From NCBI RefSeq assembly GCF_034190915.1, contig NW_026947488.1, positions 816,501 to 880,500 of the forward strand: a stretch of 64,000 bases of DNA, read 5' to 3'. Source of the DNA: Cavia porcellus (lineage: Eukaryota > Chordata > Mammalia > Rodentia > Caviidae). The notes under the pieces were generated by a model. It searched no databases and was not told the origin of the DNA. It worked only from the letters and a program-made list of their open reading frames with translations. Shown here in pieces: positions 11,568-22,485 of this stretch. Made by a program: the position numbers and the translations under genes. Each line of letters starts with the position of its first letter. Within the stretch, counting starts at the first letter, position 1.

Positions 11568-11670
11568 CGGGGCTGGGGATTTAGCTCAGCAGCATAAGCA
11601 CCTGCCTTGCAAGCAGGTGGTTGTGAGTTCAATCCCTGGTACCGATAAAAATGAAAAAAAAAAAAAAAAA
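11568..11670 (+). mobile_element. Young ID SINE
   Basis: Perfect 14-bp duplication aaagtaacaaaaca at 11554-11567 and 11671-11684; inserted in old L1-type sequence. Confidence 0.95.
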
Positions 11671-11742
11671 AAAGTAACAAAACAGATCAATAAATCTCTT
11701 GACAAAAACAAAACAGCTAATTAAAGAGACAACAAGCATAAT

Positions 11743-11801
11743 GAAATGATTAGTGAATCTAAAGTAGATACAGGAAATGATTAGTGAATCTAAAGTAGAT
11801 A
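11743..11801 (+). repeat. 28-bp tandem duplication
   Basis: GAAATGATTAGTGAATCTAA... is repeated exactly at 11743-11770 and 11774-11801, with period 31. Confidence 0.9.
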
Positions 11802-11971
11802 GATTTTTTTTTTAAAAAGAGGACCTTCTGAAATATACAGAAACCATGAATCCTCAACACAGAAAAGATCTGGATTCCACAAAAAAAGCTCAAATAGAAA
11901 CCCAGATTAAAATTTCTACTGAAAGTACGCATAGTAGAGTCAACCAATGCGAAGGCAGGATATCATATCTA

Positions 11972-12112
11972 AGGGCCAGGTATGGTGGCACATGTCTATA
12001 ATCCCAGCACCTGGAGGCTAAAGGAGAAGTGTCATGAGGTTGAGTCCAGCCTGGACTACACAGTGAGTTCAAAGCCAGCCTGAACTACATTAGGAGACAC
12101 TGCATAAAATTT
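11972..12112 (+). mobile_element. B1 SINE
   Basis: Duplicated right half; target duplication atcatatcta on both sides. Confidence 0.88.
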
Positions 12113-12190
12113 TTTTTTAACAAATCATATCTAGAAGAGCTGTGGGTGGTGAGCATCAAATGAAAGACTTCTTAAAAATAGCAAGGGACT

Positions 12191-12267
12191 GGGGCTGGGG
12201 ATTTAGCTTAGCAGCATAAGTACCTGCCTTGCAAGCAGGCAGTCGTGAGTTCGATCCGCGGTACCAA
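12191..12267 (+). mobile_element. Young ID SINE lacking a tail
   Basis: The body ends at GGTACC with no GATAAAAA or oligo(A). A short duplication (agcaagg) is on both sides. Confidence 0.88.
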
Positions 12268-12496
12268 GCAAGGAATCATGAAAAATTATTCCAAAAGCCG
12301 CTAGATGATTAAAGAAGACATAAGATTATAGAATATAAGAGTAATGGAATCAGTGAAATCAGAAGACAGCATAAACAGTATCAACAAACTGTTCACAGAA
12401 TAGCAGAAAACTTTCCAAGCATGGAAAAGGAATTTGAGATACAGATAAGTGAGGCATATAGAACTCCAAAAAAAATTTTTTTTTAAGAATCTTTTT

Positions 12497-12609
12497 TTCT
12501 GAGGTGGGAGGATCGTTTCAAGTTTGAGACCTGCCTGGGCTACAAAGTGAGCTCAAGGCCAGCCTGAACTGCGTAGCGAGATCCCATCTCAAAAAAAAAA
12601 AAAAAAAAA
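12497..12609 (+). mobile_element. B1 SINE, 5'-truncated, inside an ID tail
   Basis: Right-half-rich copy with a pure A tail, placed at the T-rich end of the ID at 12612. Confidence 0.88.
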
Positions 12610-12611
12610 TC

Positions 12612-12702
12612 TGTTTTTTTTTTTGCTACAGGGATCAAACTTACAACTGCATGCTTGCAAGGCAGGTACTTATGCTGCTAAGCTAAATAAATCCCTGGCC
12701 CC
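12612..12702 (-). mobile_element. ID SINE
   Basis: Diverged body. The duplication tagaactccaaa lies at about 12459-12470 and 12703-12714, so it encloses this ID and the B1 together. Confidence 0.88.
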
Positions 12703-12897
12703 TAGAACTCCAAATATTCATGATCAGGAAAAACCTACACCAAGGCATGTAACAGTTAAGATTCCAGAAACTGAACAAAACAACATAATAGTAAAAGCTG
12801 TTAAGTGAAGAGAAAAACTATAAAGGAAAACCCATCAGAATCACAGACCTCTTAACACAAACACTCAAGTCAAGTAGAGTTTGCAGTGAAGAATTTC

Positions 12898-12970
12898 TTT
12901 CTTTTTTTTTGGTAAGGTGATCGAACTCATGACTTCGGCACTTCACACCACTGAGCTAAGCCCCCAGCCC
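12898..12970 (-). mobile_element. ID SINE, internally deleted
   Basis: About ten bases are missing between the boxes; flanked by tgaagaatttc. Confidence 0.85.
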
Positions 12971-13031
12971 TGAAGAATTTCAAGTCCTAAAAGAAAACAA
13001 CCTCTAGCCCAGACTTATACTCCAAAAAACT

Positions 13032-13143
13032 ATTTTTCTTTTCTTTTTTTTGTCTTTTTCGTTTTTATCGGTACCAGGGATCAAACTCACGACTGCCTGC
13101 TTGCAAGGCAGGTGCTTATGCCGCTGAGCTAAATCCCCAGCCC
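13032..13143 (-). mobile_element. Young ID SINE
   Basis: Flanked by the duplication caaaactatttttc (left copy with extra A). Confidence 0.93.
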
Positions 13144-13217
13144 CCAAAACTATTTTTCAAAATTAGAGAAATAAGAAATTTTCATGACAAAGAACACCTG
13201 AAGAAATTCATGACTAC

Positions 13218-13309
13218 CAGCCGGGGATTTAGCTCAGCGGTGTAAGCATCTCCCTAGCAAGTATGAGCTATGAGTTCAATCTCCAGTACCAAAAAAAAAA
13301 AAAAAAAAA
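13218..13309 (+). mobile_element. ID SINE, intermediate age
   Basis: Readable A and B boxes with a pure poly(A) tail. Confidence 0.88.
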
Positions 13310-13662
13310 CTGAGACTACGAAAACAATACAAAGAATGAATCCAAGAGTTGGTTCTTTGAAAAATTAAACAAAATAAGACAAACCCTGTCAACCTTATCA
13401 AAAACAGGAAAGACCCAAATCCATACAGTTAGAGATGAAAAGGGTGAAATGTACCCTGTAGAAATCAAGAAAATCATGAATACCGGTATTCCAATAACAT
13501 GGAAAACTCTGAAAAAATGGGCAGATTTTCCTAGGCACATATGAATTACCAAAGCTGAATCAAGAAGATAAAAAAAAAATAAAAATTCTAAACAATCCAG
13601 TATTAGTCAATGAGACAGAAGAAGAGGGCGAGGGGGAGACAGGCAAAACCAAAAAATTACCA

Positions 13663-13745
13663 GGGCCAGGGATATAGCTCAGTGGCACAGTACCTGCCTG
13701 GCAAGCATAAGACCATGAGTTTGATTCCGGCACAAAAACCAAAAC
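13663..13745 (+). mobile_element. ID SINE inside old L1
   Basis: Intermediate-age subfamily (GGCACAGTACCTGCCTGGC). Confidence 0.88.
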
Positions 13746-15807
13746 AACACACTACCAACAAAGTAAAGTCCAGGTTCTGACAAGATTCACTGCTGAATTG
13801 TACAAGAAAATTAGGAAAGTTCTAAAGCTACTACTCCTCAAATTCTTTAATGAAGCTGAAAGGGAAGCAAGATTTCTGAATACATTCCTAGAAGCAAGTA
13901 TTGTCCTGATACCAAAACTAGAGAAGGATCCAACCAAAAAAGAGAAATACAGCTCAATCTCTCTAATGAACACAGATGCAAAAATCCTCAGTAAGATAAT
14001 GGCAAACAGAATGCAGCAAATCAAGATAACACATCAATAACCAGGCAGTATTCATTCCGGGGATGCAGGAATGATTCAACACAAGTAAATTGATAAATGT
14101 AGTACATACCATATTAATAGACCCAAGGACAAAAACCATATGATCATCTCAACAGATGCAAAAAAAGCATTTGACAAAGTCCAATACCCACGCATGATAA
14201 AATCTTATAGAAAATTGGAACAGAAAGTCTTTATCTTAATCTGATAAAAGCCATCTATGATAAAACGGTCAGTATCATATTAAATGATCAAAACCCAAAA
14301 GCTTTCACTCTAAAATCAGGAACTACAAGGATGTCTATTCTTATTCAATATACCATAGTTCTGGAAACATCAGCCACAGCAAGTAGACAAGAGACAAAAA
14401 TAAAAGAAACACACATAGAAAATGAATAAATATCATTATTTGCAGATGACATGATATTCCACATAGAAGATCACAAAGACTCCAAGAATTAATAGCCAAA
14501 TTTGGCAGTGTAGAAGGATACAAAGTTAACACTCAATGTACACAAATAATAAATTCACAGAAATTAGGGAAACAACGTTTGTCATGATAGCATAAAAAAA
14601 AAAATGAAATACTCAGAAATCAACCTAACAAAGTGAAAGATCTTTACATTGAAAATTACAGTATTCTGAAAAAGGATCTTGAAGAGGATATCAAAGAATG
14701 GAAAGAAAGATATACCCTGTTCTTGGATAGGCAGAACCAATATAGTGAAAATGGCCATACTTCCAAAACACTTATACAGATTTAATTCAATCCTCATCAA
14801 AATGTAATACCATAAGATGATATGTCACAAAACTAGAGAAAACAATCCTAAAATTCATACAGAAGCAGAAGAGACCTAGAATAGAAAAGGCAATTTTGGG
14901 CAACAAGGGCAAGGCAGGGGCCATAATTCCCAATCTGAAATTATACTATAAACTATCATGATTTAAAAAAATAGCATGGTACTGACAAAAAAATATACCC
15001 AAGGATCAGTGGAACAGAAGACTCAGAAACAATTCCAAACACCCTCAGCTATCTTATTTTTGACAAAGGGACAAAACACTTTCCCTGAAAGAAAGACAGC
15101 TCGTTAATAAAGGTACTGGAAAAATGGCTTTCCACATGCCTTATCTCTCACCATGTACTAAACTGAAATCAAAATGATTGAAAGAGGTAACTATTAAAAC
15201 AGAAACACTGAATGTGCTGTGAGACAAGGAATAGGCAAAACTCTGAAAGACATAGGTGTAGGCAAAAACTTTATAAATAAAAAATCCTGATCACACAGTA
15301 AAATCACAAAAAGTAAAAAAGTGGGATCATATCAAATTAAAAAACTTTTACACAGCAAAAGAAACCACTAGAGTGAAGAGACAATCCACAAAATGGCAAA
15401 AAAGCTTTTTACCAGTTATTCCTCAGACAAGACTAACATCTACAATATATAGAACTCAAAAAGGGAAAAAAAAAAATCACCTCCCCCACCAATTTGAAGA
15501 CTCAATTCAGAAACATTTTTCAGTACAAGCAGCAATTAAATATATGAAAATGTTCAACATAGCTGGTCAATTCGAGACAATGCCAAAATGACATGTAAGA
15601 ATTTATGCAGTTCTATGAGGGAAATTTACAGTGGTGAATTCCCACATTGGAAAAACAGCAAGTTCAAATAGGTAACTTCAGGTTGAATCTCAAGGTTCTA
15701 AAAAAGAAGAGCATGAGAAGAAGGATGCATTCCCTCTTGTGTTAAAACTACACAAGAGTTTCCATCCCACTCCAGAAAGAATGACTACTATCAATAAATC
15801 AACCAAG

Positions 15808-15971
15808 CCAGCAGGCATGGTGGTGCACTCCAGTAATCCCAGCACTTGGGAGGCTGAAGCAGGAGAATTGTTTGCAAATTCAAGACCAGCCTGGCCACAA
15901 AGCGAGTCCAAGGCCAACCTGAACTACATAGCAAGACCCTGTCTCCAAAAGACAAAAATAAATAAATAAAT
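15808..15971 (+). mobile_element. B1 SINE inside old L1
   Basis: Flanked by aaatcaaccaa on both sides; the surrounding L1 ORF2 sequence resumes directly after the repeat. Confidence 0.93.
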
Positions 15972-16480
15972 AAGAAATCAACCAATAACAAATGCTGGCA
16001 AGGTTGTTGGGAAAGAGGAAGCTCCCTCCATTGCTTGCACAAGTATAGACTGGTATAACCATTATGTAAATCAGTAGGGAGATTCCTCAAAAGACTAAAA
16101 CTAGACGTTCCATTTGATTCAGCTGTTCCCTGCCTAAGTATCTTCCTGAAAGAGTTAAAAGCATCATACCACAGTGATACATGCATACCCATGTTTATAG
16201 CAGCACAATTGTAATAGGTAAATCCTGGAAACAGCTCTTATGCTCAACAGATGAATGGCTAAATGTGGTATTTATATACAATGGCATACTATCTTCCATA
16301 AAGAAGGATAAATTTGAGTCATTTGTAGGAACACAGATGCACCTAAAGACCATAATCCTAAGTGAAATAAGTCAGACACACAAGTTTAAATAGCACATGA
16401 TTTCTCTTATGTAAGAAACCCAAAAAGTAAACAAGGAACATAATGGAAGCTAGATATCAGAAAGTAGGAAGAATATGTTC

Positions 16481-16600
16481 AAATGGAGAGGGAAGAAAGC
16501 GGAGGGGAGGGAAAAGGGGAAGGAATGAAAGAGAAAAGGGGGGAAAAATTAAAAAATTTAAAAAAAAAAGAAAGAGAAAAGGGGAAAAAAGAATAGAAGG
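16481..16600 (+). repeat. Purine-rich tract of the old L1 3'UTR
   Basis: GGAGGGAAAAGGGGAAGG-type sequence, the polypurine region usual in L1 3'UTRs. Confidence 0.75.
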
Positions 16601-16903
16601 GAAAAATGAAAACAAAGCTTTTGTAAATGGGATGAGGAAGAAACATCAAAGGAAGGGGAAAAATGGGAAAAAAGTGAATCAAGATATATTATCTACAGAT
16701 ACAAATTCTCTATGATGAATGTGATTAATATGTCTGACAAATACGTTACTAATAAAAAATATGAAGAAAAGAAAAAAATAATAACAGGACACACAAATGG
16801 AGCTACCACTGTACCCCAAGCAAATCAAGTCCATATTCATCTGAGAAAGAAGTACACTGTCTGAAAACTTACTAGTCTTCCTGTACTTAAGGATCAATTA
16901 CTG

Positions 16904-16996
16904 TTTTTTTGTTTTTTATTGGTACCAGGGATTGAACTCATGACCACGCGCTTGCAAGTCAGGCACTTATGCCGCTGAGCTAAATCCCCAGTCCCT
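16904..16996 (-). mobile_element. ID SINE
   Basis: Moderately young; abuts a B1 in the same orientation. Confidence 0.9.
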
Positions 16997-17008
16997 CTCT
17001 TAATAGTT

Positions 17009-17175
17009 TTTTTTTTTTTTTTTTTTTGGTCTTTTTGAGGCAGGGTCTCACTATGCAGTTCAGGCTGGCCTTGAGCTCACTTTGTAGCCTAGGCTGGTCT
17101 TGAACTTGCAATGATCCTCCTGCCTCAGCCTCCCGAATGCTGGGATGACAGGCCTGTGCCACCACACCCAGCTAA
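17009..17175 (-). mobile_element. B1 SINE
   Basis: Near-consensus and internally duplicated; imperfect duplication tcttaRtag on both sides. Confidence 0.92.
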
Positions 17176-17360
17176 TTCTTAGTAGATTTTAGTAACAAAC
17201 AATTGCTATGCCAAGCATGCCACAAGTTCACCACCACTAAACTAGAAAATGGAAAACGAACTATAAAGTCCCCAGGCAATGGACTATTACTCAACAAGAA
17301 ACAAGAGGAAGGAGCCAAGGGATGAGGGGAGGAAGGAAGGAGGAACGGGAAAAGGAGATT

Positions 17361-17438
17361 TTTTTTAAAAAAATTGGTACCAGGGATCGAACTCACAACC
17401 ATGCACTTGAATGCCACTGAGCTAAATCCCCAGCCCCT
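17361..17438 (-). mobile_element. ID SINE with internal deletion
   Basis: About 12 bases between the two boxes are missing, yet the duplication gggaaaaggagatt is exact on both sides. Confidence 0.9.
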
Positions 17439-17483
17439 TGGGAAAAGGAGATTAAGGAAATATAATTAAGATGTGCTGGGTCA

Positions 17484-17590
17484 GGCTGGGGATTTAGCTC
17501 AGCGGCATATGCATGTGTCTTGCAAGCAGGCGGTGGTGAGTTCGATACCCCGTACCGATAAAAAGAAAGAAAAAAAAAAAAAAAGAAAGA
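17484..17590 (+). mobile_element. Young ID SINE
   Basis: Duplication aagatgtgctg on both sides. Confidence 0.92.
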
Positions 17591-17712
17591 AACTGTCCTA
17601 AAGATGTGCTGTGTCCATGTACTAACTTCCCACTAGGAATGTAAACATTTACTACACATATGTACTAATAAACTAAAATTTAAAAATAGAAAATAATTTT
17701 TTAAAAACACAA

Positions 17713-17772
17713 TTGCTGGGCACCTATAACCCCAGCACTCAGGAGGCCAGCCTGGGCTACACAGTGGAACAC
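17713..17772 (+). mobile_element. B1 SINE, internally deleted
   Basis: Left arm joined directly to CCAGCCTGGGCTACACAGTGG. Confidence 0.75.
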
Positions 17773-17932
17773 AATTAAGCAAGCAAGGGAGTAAACCAAC
17801 AAGCAACAGGAAATAAGTATTCACTCACATAATCTGGATTGATCTCAAAGGGACTATGCTGAGTGAAACCAGTTTATCCACAAAGGTGACACTGTGGTTT
17901 TATTCATAGAACACTCTCAAAAAGACAAAAGT

Positions 17933-18022
17933 AGGCTGGGGATATAGCTCAGTGGCACAAGCATCTGCTTGGCAAGTGTGAGGTCATGAGTTCAATTCCC
18001 AGTACTAAAAAAAAAAAGACAA
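17933..18022 (+). mobile_element. ID SINE, intermediate age
   Basis: Duplication based on aaaaagacaaaa on both sides. Confidence 0.88.
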
Positions 18023-18194
18023 AACTGTAGGAACAAAGAATTGATAAGGGGTTACCAGGTTAAGGGCAGCTGATAGAATTTGCCTATACCTTATGATGAT
18101 GTTTGCAAGCATATTTATTCATTTAAAGCCAGAGAATTACACATTTAAGAGGAGGGGGATCAATTTTACTTCTGTTCATTTGAAAAGAGAGTCA

Positions 18195-18285
18195 GGGGTG
18201 ATACCCAGTTACCTGACAGGGTGAAGTAAGATCACAAGTTTAAGGCCAGCATGGGATATTTGGCGAAACCCTGTGTCAAGCCAAA
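18195..18285 (+). mobile_element. Degenerate B1 SINE
   Basis: Only the right arm is clear. Confidence 0.5.
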
Positions 18286-18332
18286 CTGAAATGCATCACA
18301 CTGCGCCAAATCAAACATTAAACCTAAAAAAA

Positions 18333-18409
18333 GGGTTGGGGATATAGCTCAGCAGCACAGCATTTGCCTGGCAAGTGCAAGGTCCTGAGTTCCATTGCCA
18401 GAACCAAAA
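18333..18409 (+). mobile_element. ID SINE, intermediate age
   Basis: Its tail continues into the (GAGACA)n array. Confidence 0.88.
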
Positions 18410-18410
18410 T

Positions 18411-18464
18411 GAGAAAGAGACAGAGACAGAGACAGAGACAGAGACAGAGACAGAGACAGAGAGG
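18411..18464 (+). repeat. (GAGACA)n microsatellite
   Basis: About eight near-perfect six-base units arising from an ID tail. Confidence 0.95.
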
Positions 18465-18539
18465 GGGAGGCAAACAAAATCTAGAAAAAGCCAAAAAAAC
18501 CCACACAGTCTAATCCTTTACTACAAACAGTACCAAGAG

Positions 18540-19328
18540 AACTGTTTGGGTGGCGTAGTTTTGCTGTAGCCACTGAAGCTGAATAAACAAGCAGGGTTAG
18601 GGCATGGCCAGGGCATGGCTGAACTGAGAGCAAAGAGATGCCTCAAAGGGCAAGACAGGCCACAGGTGAGGACATCTGGCTCCAACCCCAATCAATAAAA
18701 CAGAGATTATAGCTGCAGGCATCTCACTCCTGTAGTGAAAGTCATCTGGAGACTTTCTCCTAGGATAGTTCTCCTACATTAACATAGTCTGTTACTTGGA
18801 GGGGGTACTTGAACTGCTCCAAAGGTCCTGCTCAGGTTTCCTGCATTTTCCACTCTAATGCCTTCCTTGTTTGAACACTAAATAAATACAGGCCACCCAG
18901 AGAGACATTCCTCGTCTGGGCTCCCAGAGTCTCCAACTCTGCAGAGGGCTTTGATTCTCCTTGAGCCCTAAAATCATATCACTTGTTTCCTTTATTTAAG
19001 CCTTTGCTGTACACTTGTTTGGGAGATTGGGGCTTTAGGCCAGGTCCCCAATATAGTTTAAAGCAGGACCACTGGGTCCCTGAGAATACGGGGTTCACTG
19101 TGAAAGCACATGTCCAGATCTGTCTAAGTGACACCACTGTTGGCAGATACAGCCCACAAGAACTGGCCCCACAAGGCTTCTCAGCCCCACTGCACCTGGA
19201 CTGCTGAGGGGCTTCTTGGGCACAGTTTGGGTTCTGTCTATTGCATCCGCACCGCTTGTCCAGGCTGCTCAAATTAGACTGCCATAACTAGGATACCACC
19301 TTGTTATTGGTCATAAAGTTTACAAGTA
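18540..19328. other. Intron sequence without recognised feature
   Basis: It includes ACTAAATAAATACAGG near 18875, which could be an LTR polyadenylation region, but no ends were seen. Confidence 0.45.
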
Positions 19329-19329
19329 T

Positions 19330-19440
19330 CGGGGCTGGGTAAAGATTTAGCTCAGCGGCATAAGCACCTGCCTTGCAAGCAGGCAGTCGTGAGTTTGATC
19401 CCTGGTACCAATAAAAATGAAAAAGACAAAAAAAAAAAAA
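19330..19440 (+). mobile_element. Young ID SINE with 4-bp insertion
   Basis: Extra bases before the A box (GGGTAAAGATTTAGC); imperfect duplication aagtttRcaaRtatc on both sides. Confidence 0.92.
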
Positions 19441-19493
19441 GTTTGCAAATATCTTCTCCTAGTCCAAATTTTCTTTTCACTTACTGTGGTGTC

Positions 19494-19575
19494 TGTCTGT
19501 CTCTTTCTCTCCCTCCCTCCCTCCCCGTAGTGCCGGGGATCAAATCTAGAGCAAGTGCTAAGCTATAACTGTGGT
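19494..19575 (-). mobile_element. Old ID SINE, truncated
   Basis: Complement of GGGGATCAAATC..CTAAGCTATA; preceded by CTCC repeats. Confidence 0.5.
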
Positions 19576-19596
19576 CTTTTAATTGAAAAAAAAATT

Positions 19597-19678
19597 GTTT
19601 TTTTGTACCAGGGATCGAACTCACCACTGTGGGCTTGCAAGGCAGGTGCTTACACCTCTGAGCTAAATCCCCAGGCCC
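19597..19678 (-). mobile_element. ID SINE
   Basis: Moderately diverged body ending at GGTAC. Confidence 0.88.
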
Positions 19679-19842
19679 TTAAATTTAAAGCAAAGTTTTA
19701 TACTGTTTAAAAGACAACATCAAACTTACCACCTTAAGCATTCAGTACAGTAGTGCAAACTATATATTCATTGTTACACAACAGCACTCACAAGTTTCTA
19801 ATATTTTATACAATACATTGTCTTTTTTAATTTATGGATCTA

Positions 19843-19956
19843 GGGGCTGGGGATTTAGCTCAGTGGCATAAGCGTCTGCCTTGCAAGCAGGCAGTCGTGA
19901 GTTCGATCCCCGGTACCGATAAAAAAAGGAAAAAGACAAAAACAAAAAAAAAACCC
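19843..19956 (+). mobile_element. Young ID SINE, consensus-like
   Basis: Perfect 15-bp duplication taatttatggatcta at 19828-19842 and 19957-19971. Confidence 0.96.
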
Positions 19957-20067
19957 TAATTTATGGATCTACTGTACCCCCTTTTATATCTATTCAAGAA
20001 ATCCTACCCAACCTCAAGGTCAAAAGTATATTCTCCTATACTGTCTCACTGGAAGAGACACAGGCAA

Positions 20068-20152
20068 GTCGGGGATTTAGCTCAGCAGCATAAAGCGGTG
20101 CCTGCCTGGCAAGTGCAATCCTCGGTACAAAAAAAAAAAAAAAAAAAAAAAG
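20068..20152 (+). mobile_element. ID SINE with B-box deletion
   Basis: The GAGTTCGATCC box is lost, but the poly(A) tail is long and pure. Confidence 0.85.
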
Positions 20153-20437
20153 ACAGACAGCAAGCTTCCATTTGTCTAAGTGGCACCCCAAGATGAAGAA
20201 GCACCTAAAGATGGCACTCTTTTCCCTGGGACCTGCAAGGTGCCTCTGGCTTTCCACAAATTCTTATAAGAGGTCTGTTGGAGGCTCTCTCTTCTGCATC
20301 TACTGCATCCTTTATTCAAAAACCTCTGAAATTATCTAACACTATTTCCAAGATTTTTACAAAAATCAATTTTTTAATATTTCTATACATCACTAGACAA
20401 TGCTACTTAAAACAATCAAGTTTTTAATACAAGCATT

Positions 20438-20580
20438 TTTTTCCTACAGGATCTCACTATGCAGTTCTAGCTGGCCCTGAACTCACTATGTAGCCCAGGC
20501 AGGCCTAAAACTCAGTGTGATCCTGCTGCTTCAGCCTCCTGCATACTGGGATTACAGGCATGTACTACCATACCCAGTTT
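20438..20580 (-). mobile_element. B1 SINE
   Basis: Diverged, internally duplicated. Confidence 0.88.
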
Positions 20581-20620
20581 ACAAACAACCTATTATGAAG
20601 GAGAGTTTTAAAAGCAGTTA

Positions 20621-21364
20621 CAGTAAAACCTTGGATTGTAAGTAACTTGTTCTATGAGTGTTCTGCAAAATCAGAAAACATTTCCAGTAAGTTTTAACTC
20701 AATAAATGAACAATGTTTTGTAATACAAGTAGTACATGAAGCCAAATGTCTCTTACTACAGGATTAGAAGTGATGTCTACCAACAACAAAAGATTATGGA
20801 GATTTTATCAGCAGAGGATGAGAAAAAGGTAAATGGATCCCTTACCTCAAATGAGATTTAGGGAATTAAGGAGATGTGTAAAAGTGAGAAACTGAAGAAT
20901 TTTGTAGAAAAGCACCACCCAAATAAGGCTGTAGGAGTGCAAGCAAGGAATCTGTTTAACAACAATGTAATGTTACAATTCCACAGAATCCTTAGAAGGA
21001 AGCTAAAGCAAGGGTCACTGGATAGGTTCCTTGTTAAAGTTGTGGGAAGAGGATTTCACTGAGCCAATAAATAGTGATTCATCAGTGATAATGAAAGTTA
21101 TCTTTCTCTCATGTCTCCCCCACACAGTGGCCAAGGTTTTCAAAGTAAGTGCAGATTAATTTCTCTTTACATTTTGTATTTTCTTTATTATTTTGCAGTA
21201 TATTACAGTATTGTAATCATTTTTATCTGAGTATTTTGGAGTTGTAAAATGAATCATCTGTGTTTTCATTATTTCTTATGAGGAAATTTGCTTTGATAGA
21301 CAAGTGCTCTGGATTACTACTGTGTTTCCAGAAAGAATTATACTGACAAGCTGAGGTTTTACTG
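20621..21364 (+). mobile_element. Tigger-type DNA transposon remnant (pogo/Tc1-mariner)
   Basis: The element spans 744 bp between terminal inverted repeats CAGTAAAACCT and AGGTTTTACTG, with a TA dinucleotide on each outer side, the target duplication of this superfamily. A frame at 20874-21062 keeps the end of a Tigger-like transposase (NFVEKHHPNKAV, LFNNNVM, SLDRFLVK). The rest of the transposase gene is missing, so this is an internally deleted copy. The 3' arm repeats the 5' arm's theme (AAATTTGCTTTGATAGACAA). Confidence 0.88.
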
Positions 21365-21657
21365 TATCCACTGTGGGCTTTCCTAGGACTGGGGCTGCAC
21401 AGGCAGCCCTGAAAAGCACTGACCAGGAGCAAAAAGATGGCAAATGCCACAGAGAAATTCCAGGCCACAGGAATGACAAATGTGGAGTGCCTGAAGACAC
21501 AAAAGCTAAGGCAAAGGCTACTTTGGAAATAGGCTATTAGGGCCCTGGGGGAGGACAGAAACACTCATGGACAGACACAACAAAAGTCAAGGAGGAAGTA
21601 GAAAGGGACTCTCAAAGCACGGTTGGCAGAGAAGTCTAATAAAGACAACACAAGAGT

Positions 21658-21878
21658 GCTGGGCAGGGTGACACACACCTACAATCCCAGCAGTCTGGAA
21701 GACTGAGATAGGAGGGTTGCAAGTTCAAACCCAGCCTGGGCAATTTAGTGACAGTCTGCATCAAAATAAAAAGTACAAGGGGCTGGGGATTTAGCTCAGC
21801 AGCATAAGCGCCTGCCTTGCAAGCAGGCAGTCATGAGTTCGATCCCCGGTACTGATAAAAAGGAAAAAAGACCAAAAA

Positions 21879-21913
<35 letters not shown>

Positions 21914-21990
21914 AAATAAAAAGTACAAAAGGACTGGAATTAGCTCAGTCGAAGACCCTGGGGCTCAATTCCCAGTACTGCCAAAAAATA
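21658..21990 (+). mobile_element. B1-dID dimer split by a young ID
   Basis: B1 half at 21658-21778, dID half at 21929-21990 (GGACTGGAATTAGCTCAGTC). The two halves are separated by the ID insertion at 21779-21912. Confidence 0.88.
21779..21912 (+). mobile_element. Young ID SINE in the linker of a B1-dID
   Basis: Consensus-like with an (AAAT)n tail; exact duplication aaaataaaaagtacaa on both sides. Confidence 0.94.
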
Positions 21991-22354
21991 AAGCACACAA
22001 TAACAACAAAAAGCCACACACAAAAAGATACAAAAGAAACAAGGAACTATCAAGACTGGCAATCACACAGGTTCAGAGAGGACAACAGTTTGCAGAGACA
22101 AGTGAGACTACTAAAACGCTTCTGGGGAAGAAAGTTCACGAGAACGGAACAGACAGAGTTCTACTCTACCTTATGTGCCCTTGGTCCACTCTGCAGCAAG
22201 AAAATGGTCAAAAGTAAAATACAAAAAGTGAAATACAACTGGTCTTATTCCTAAACCTGAGGGATCTTTATTTAAAATATGGATGAACCATATAAATATC
22301 AGCGGCCAACCACAGTGCACTGGGGCCACCAAGCCATAAAGAAGCTAAATTAGA

Positions 22355-22478
22355 GTATGATCCACACCGTGGTCCACAGCCATAATAATCCCAGCTCTCA
22401 GGAGGCTGAGAGAGGAGAACTGCAAGTTCAAGACCAGCAGAGGCAACTTGGTGAGACCCTGCCCAAAATAAATAACAG
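22355..22478 (+). mobile_element. B1-type SINE
   Basis: B1 half of the dimer type (GAGGCAACTTGGTGAGACCC) without a recognisable dID half. Confidence 0.78.
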
Positions 22479-22485
22479 AAGAAAA

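Larger units (their letters stand above)
11385..13215 (+). mobile_element. Old LINE-1 5'/ORF1-type sequence, interrupted by SINEs
   Basis: Purine-rich sequence between the SINEs resembles the upstream part of old mammalian L1s, for example the stretch near 12810-13010 (aaggaaaacccatcagaat, cctaaaagaaaacaac, gcccagacttatac). It has the same orientation as the ORF2 remnant that follows at 13310 and is probably the same insertion or a half-L1 type composite. At least seven SINEs split it. Confidence 0.55.
13310..16790 (+). mobile_element. Old LINE-1 fragment (ORF2 and 3'UTR), decayed
   Basis: Broken ORF2 segments run in order: the pre-RT region, then an RT piece near 13800-14040 (peptide EASIVLIPKLEKDPTKKEKY and TDAKILSKIMANRMQQ), connection segments to about 15600, and the C-terminal region at 15990-16400 (including an equivalent of the MFIAAQF block). 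A purine-rich 3'UTR follows (16481-16600). Frameshifts and stops are frequent, so it is inactive. An ID element (13663-13745) and a B1 (15808-15971) are inserted in it. Confidence 0.88.

Noticed and set aside
18411..18464. CRISPR-like or minisatellite array
   Set aside because: Simple six-base repeat without spacers, grown from an ID tail in a vertebrate intron.
19843..19920. tRNA gene
   Set aside because: The tRNA-Ala-like boxes belong to ID SINEs; the acceptor stem is not closed, and an A tail with target duplication follows. The same holds for all similar blocks.
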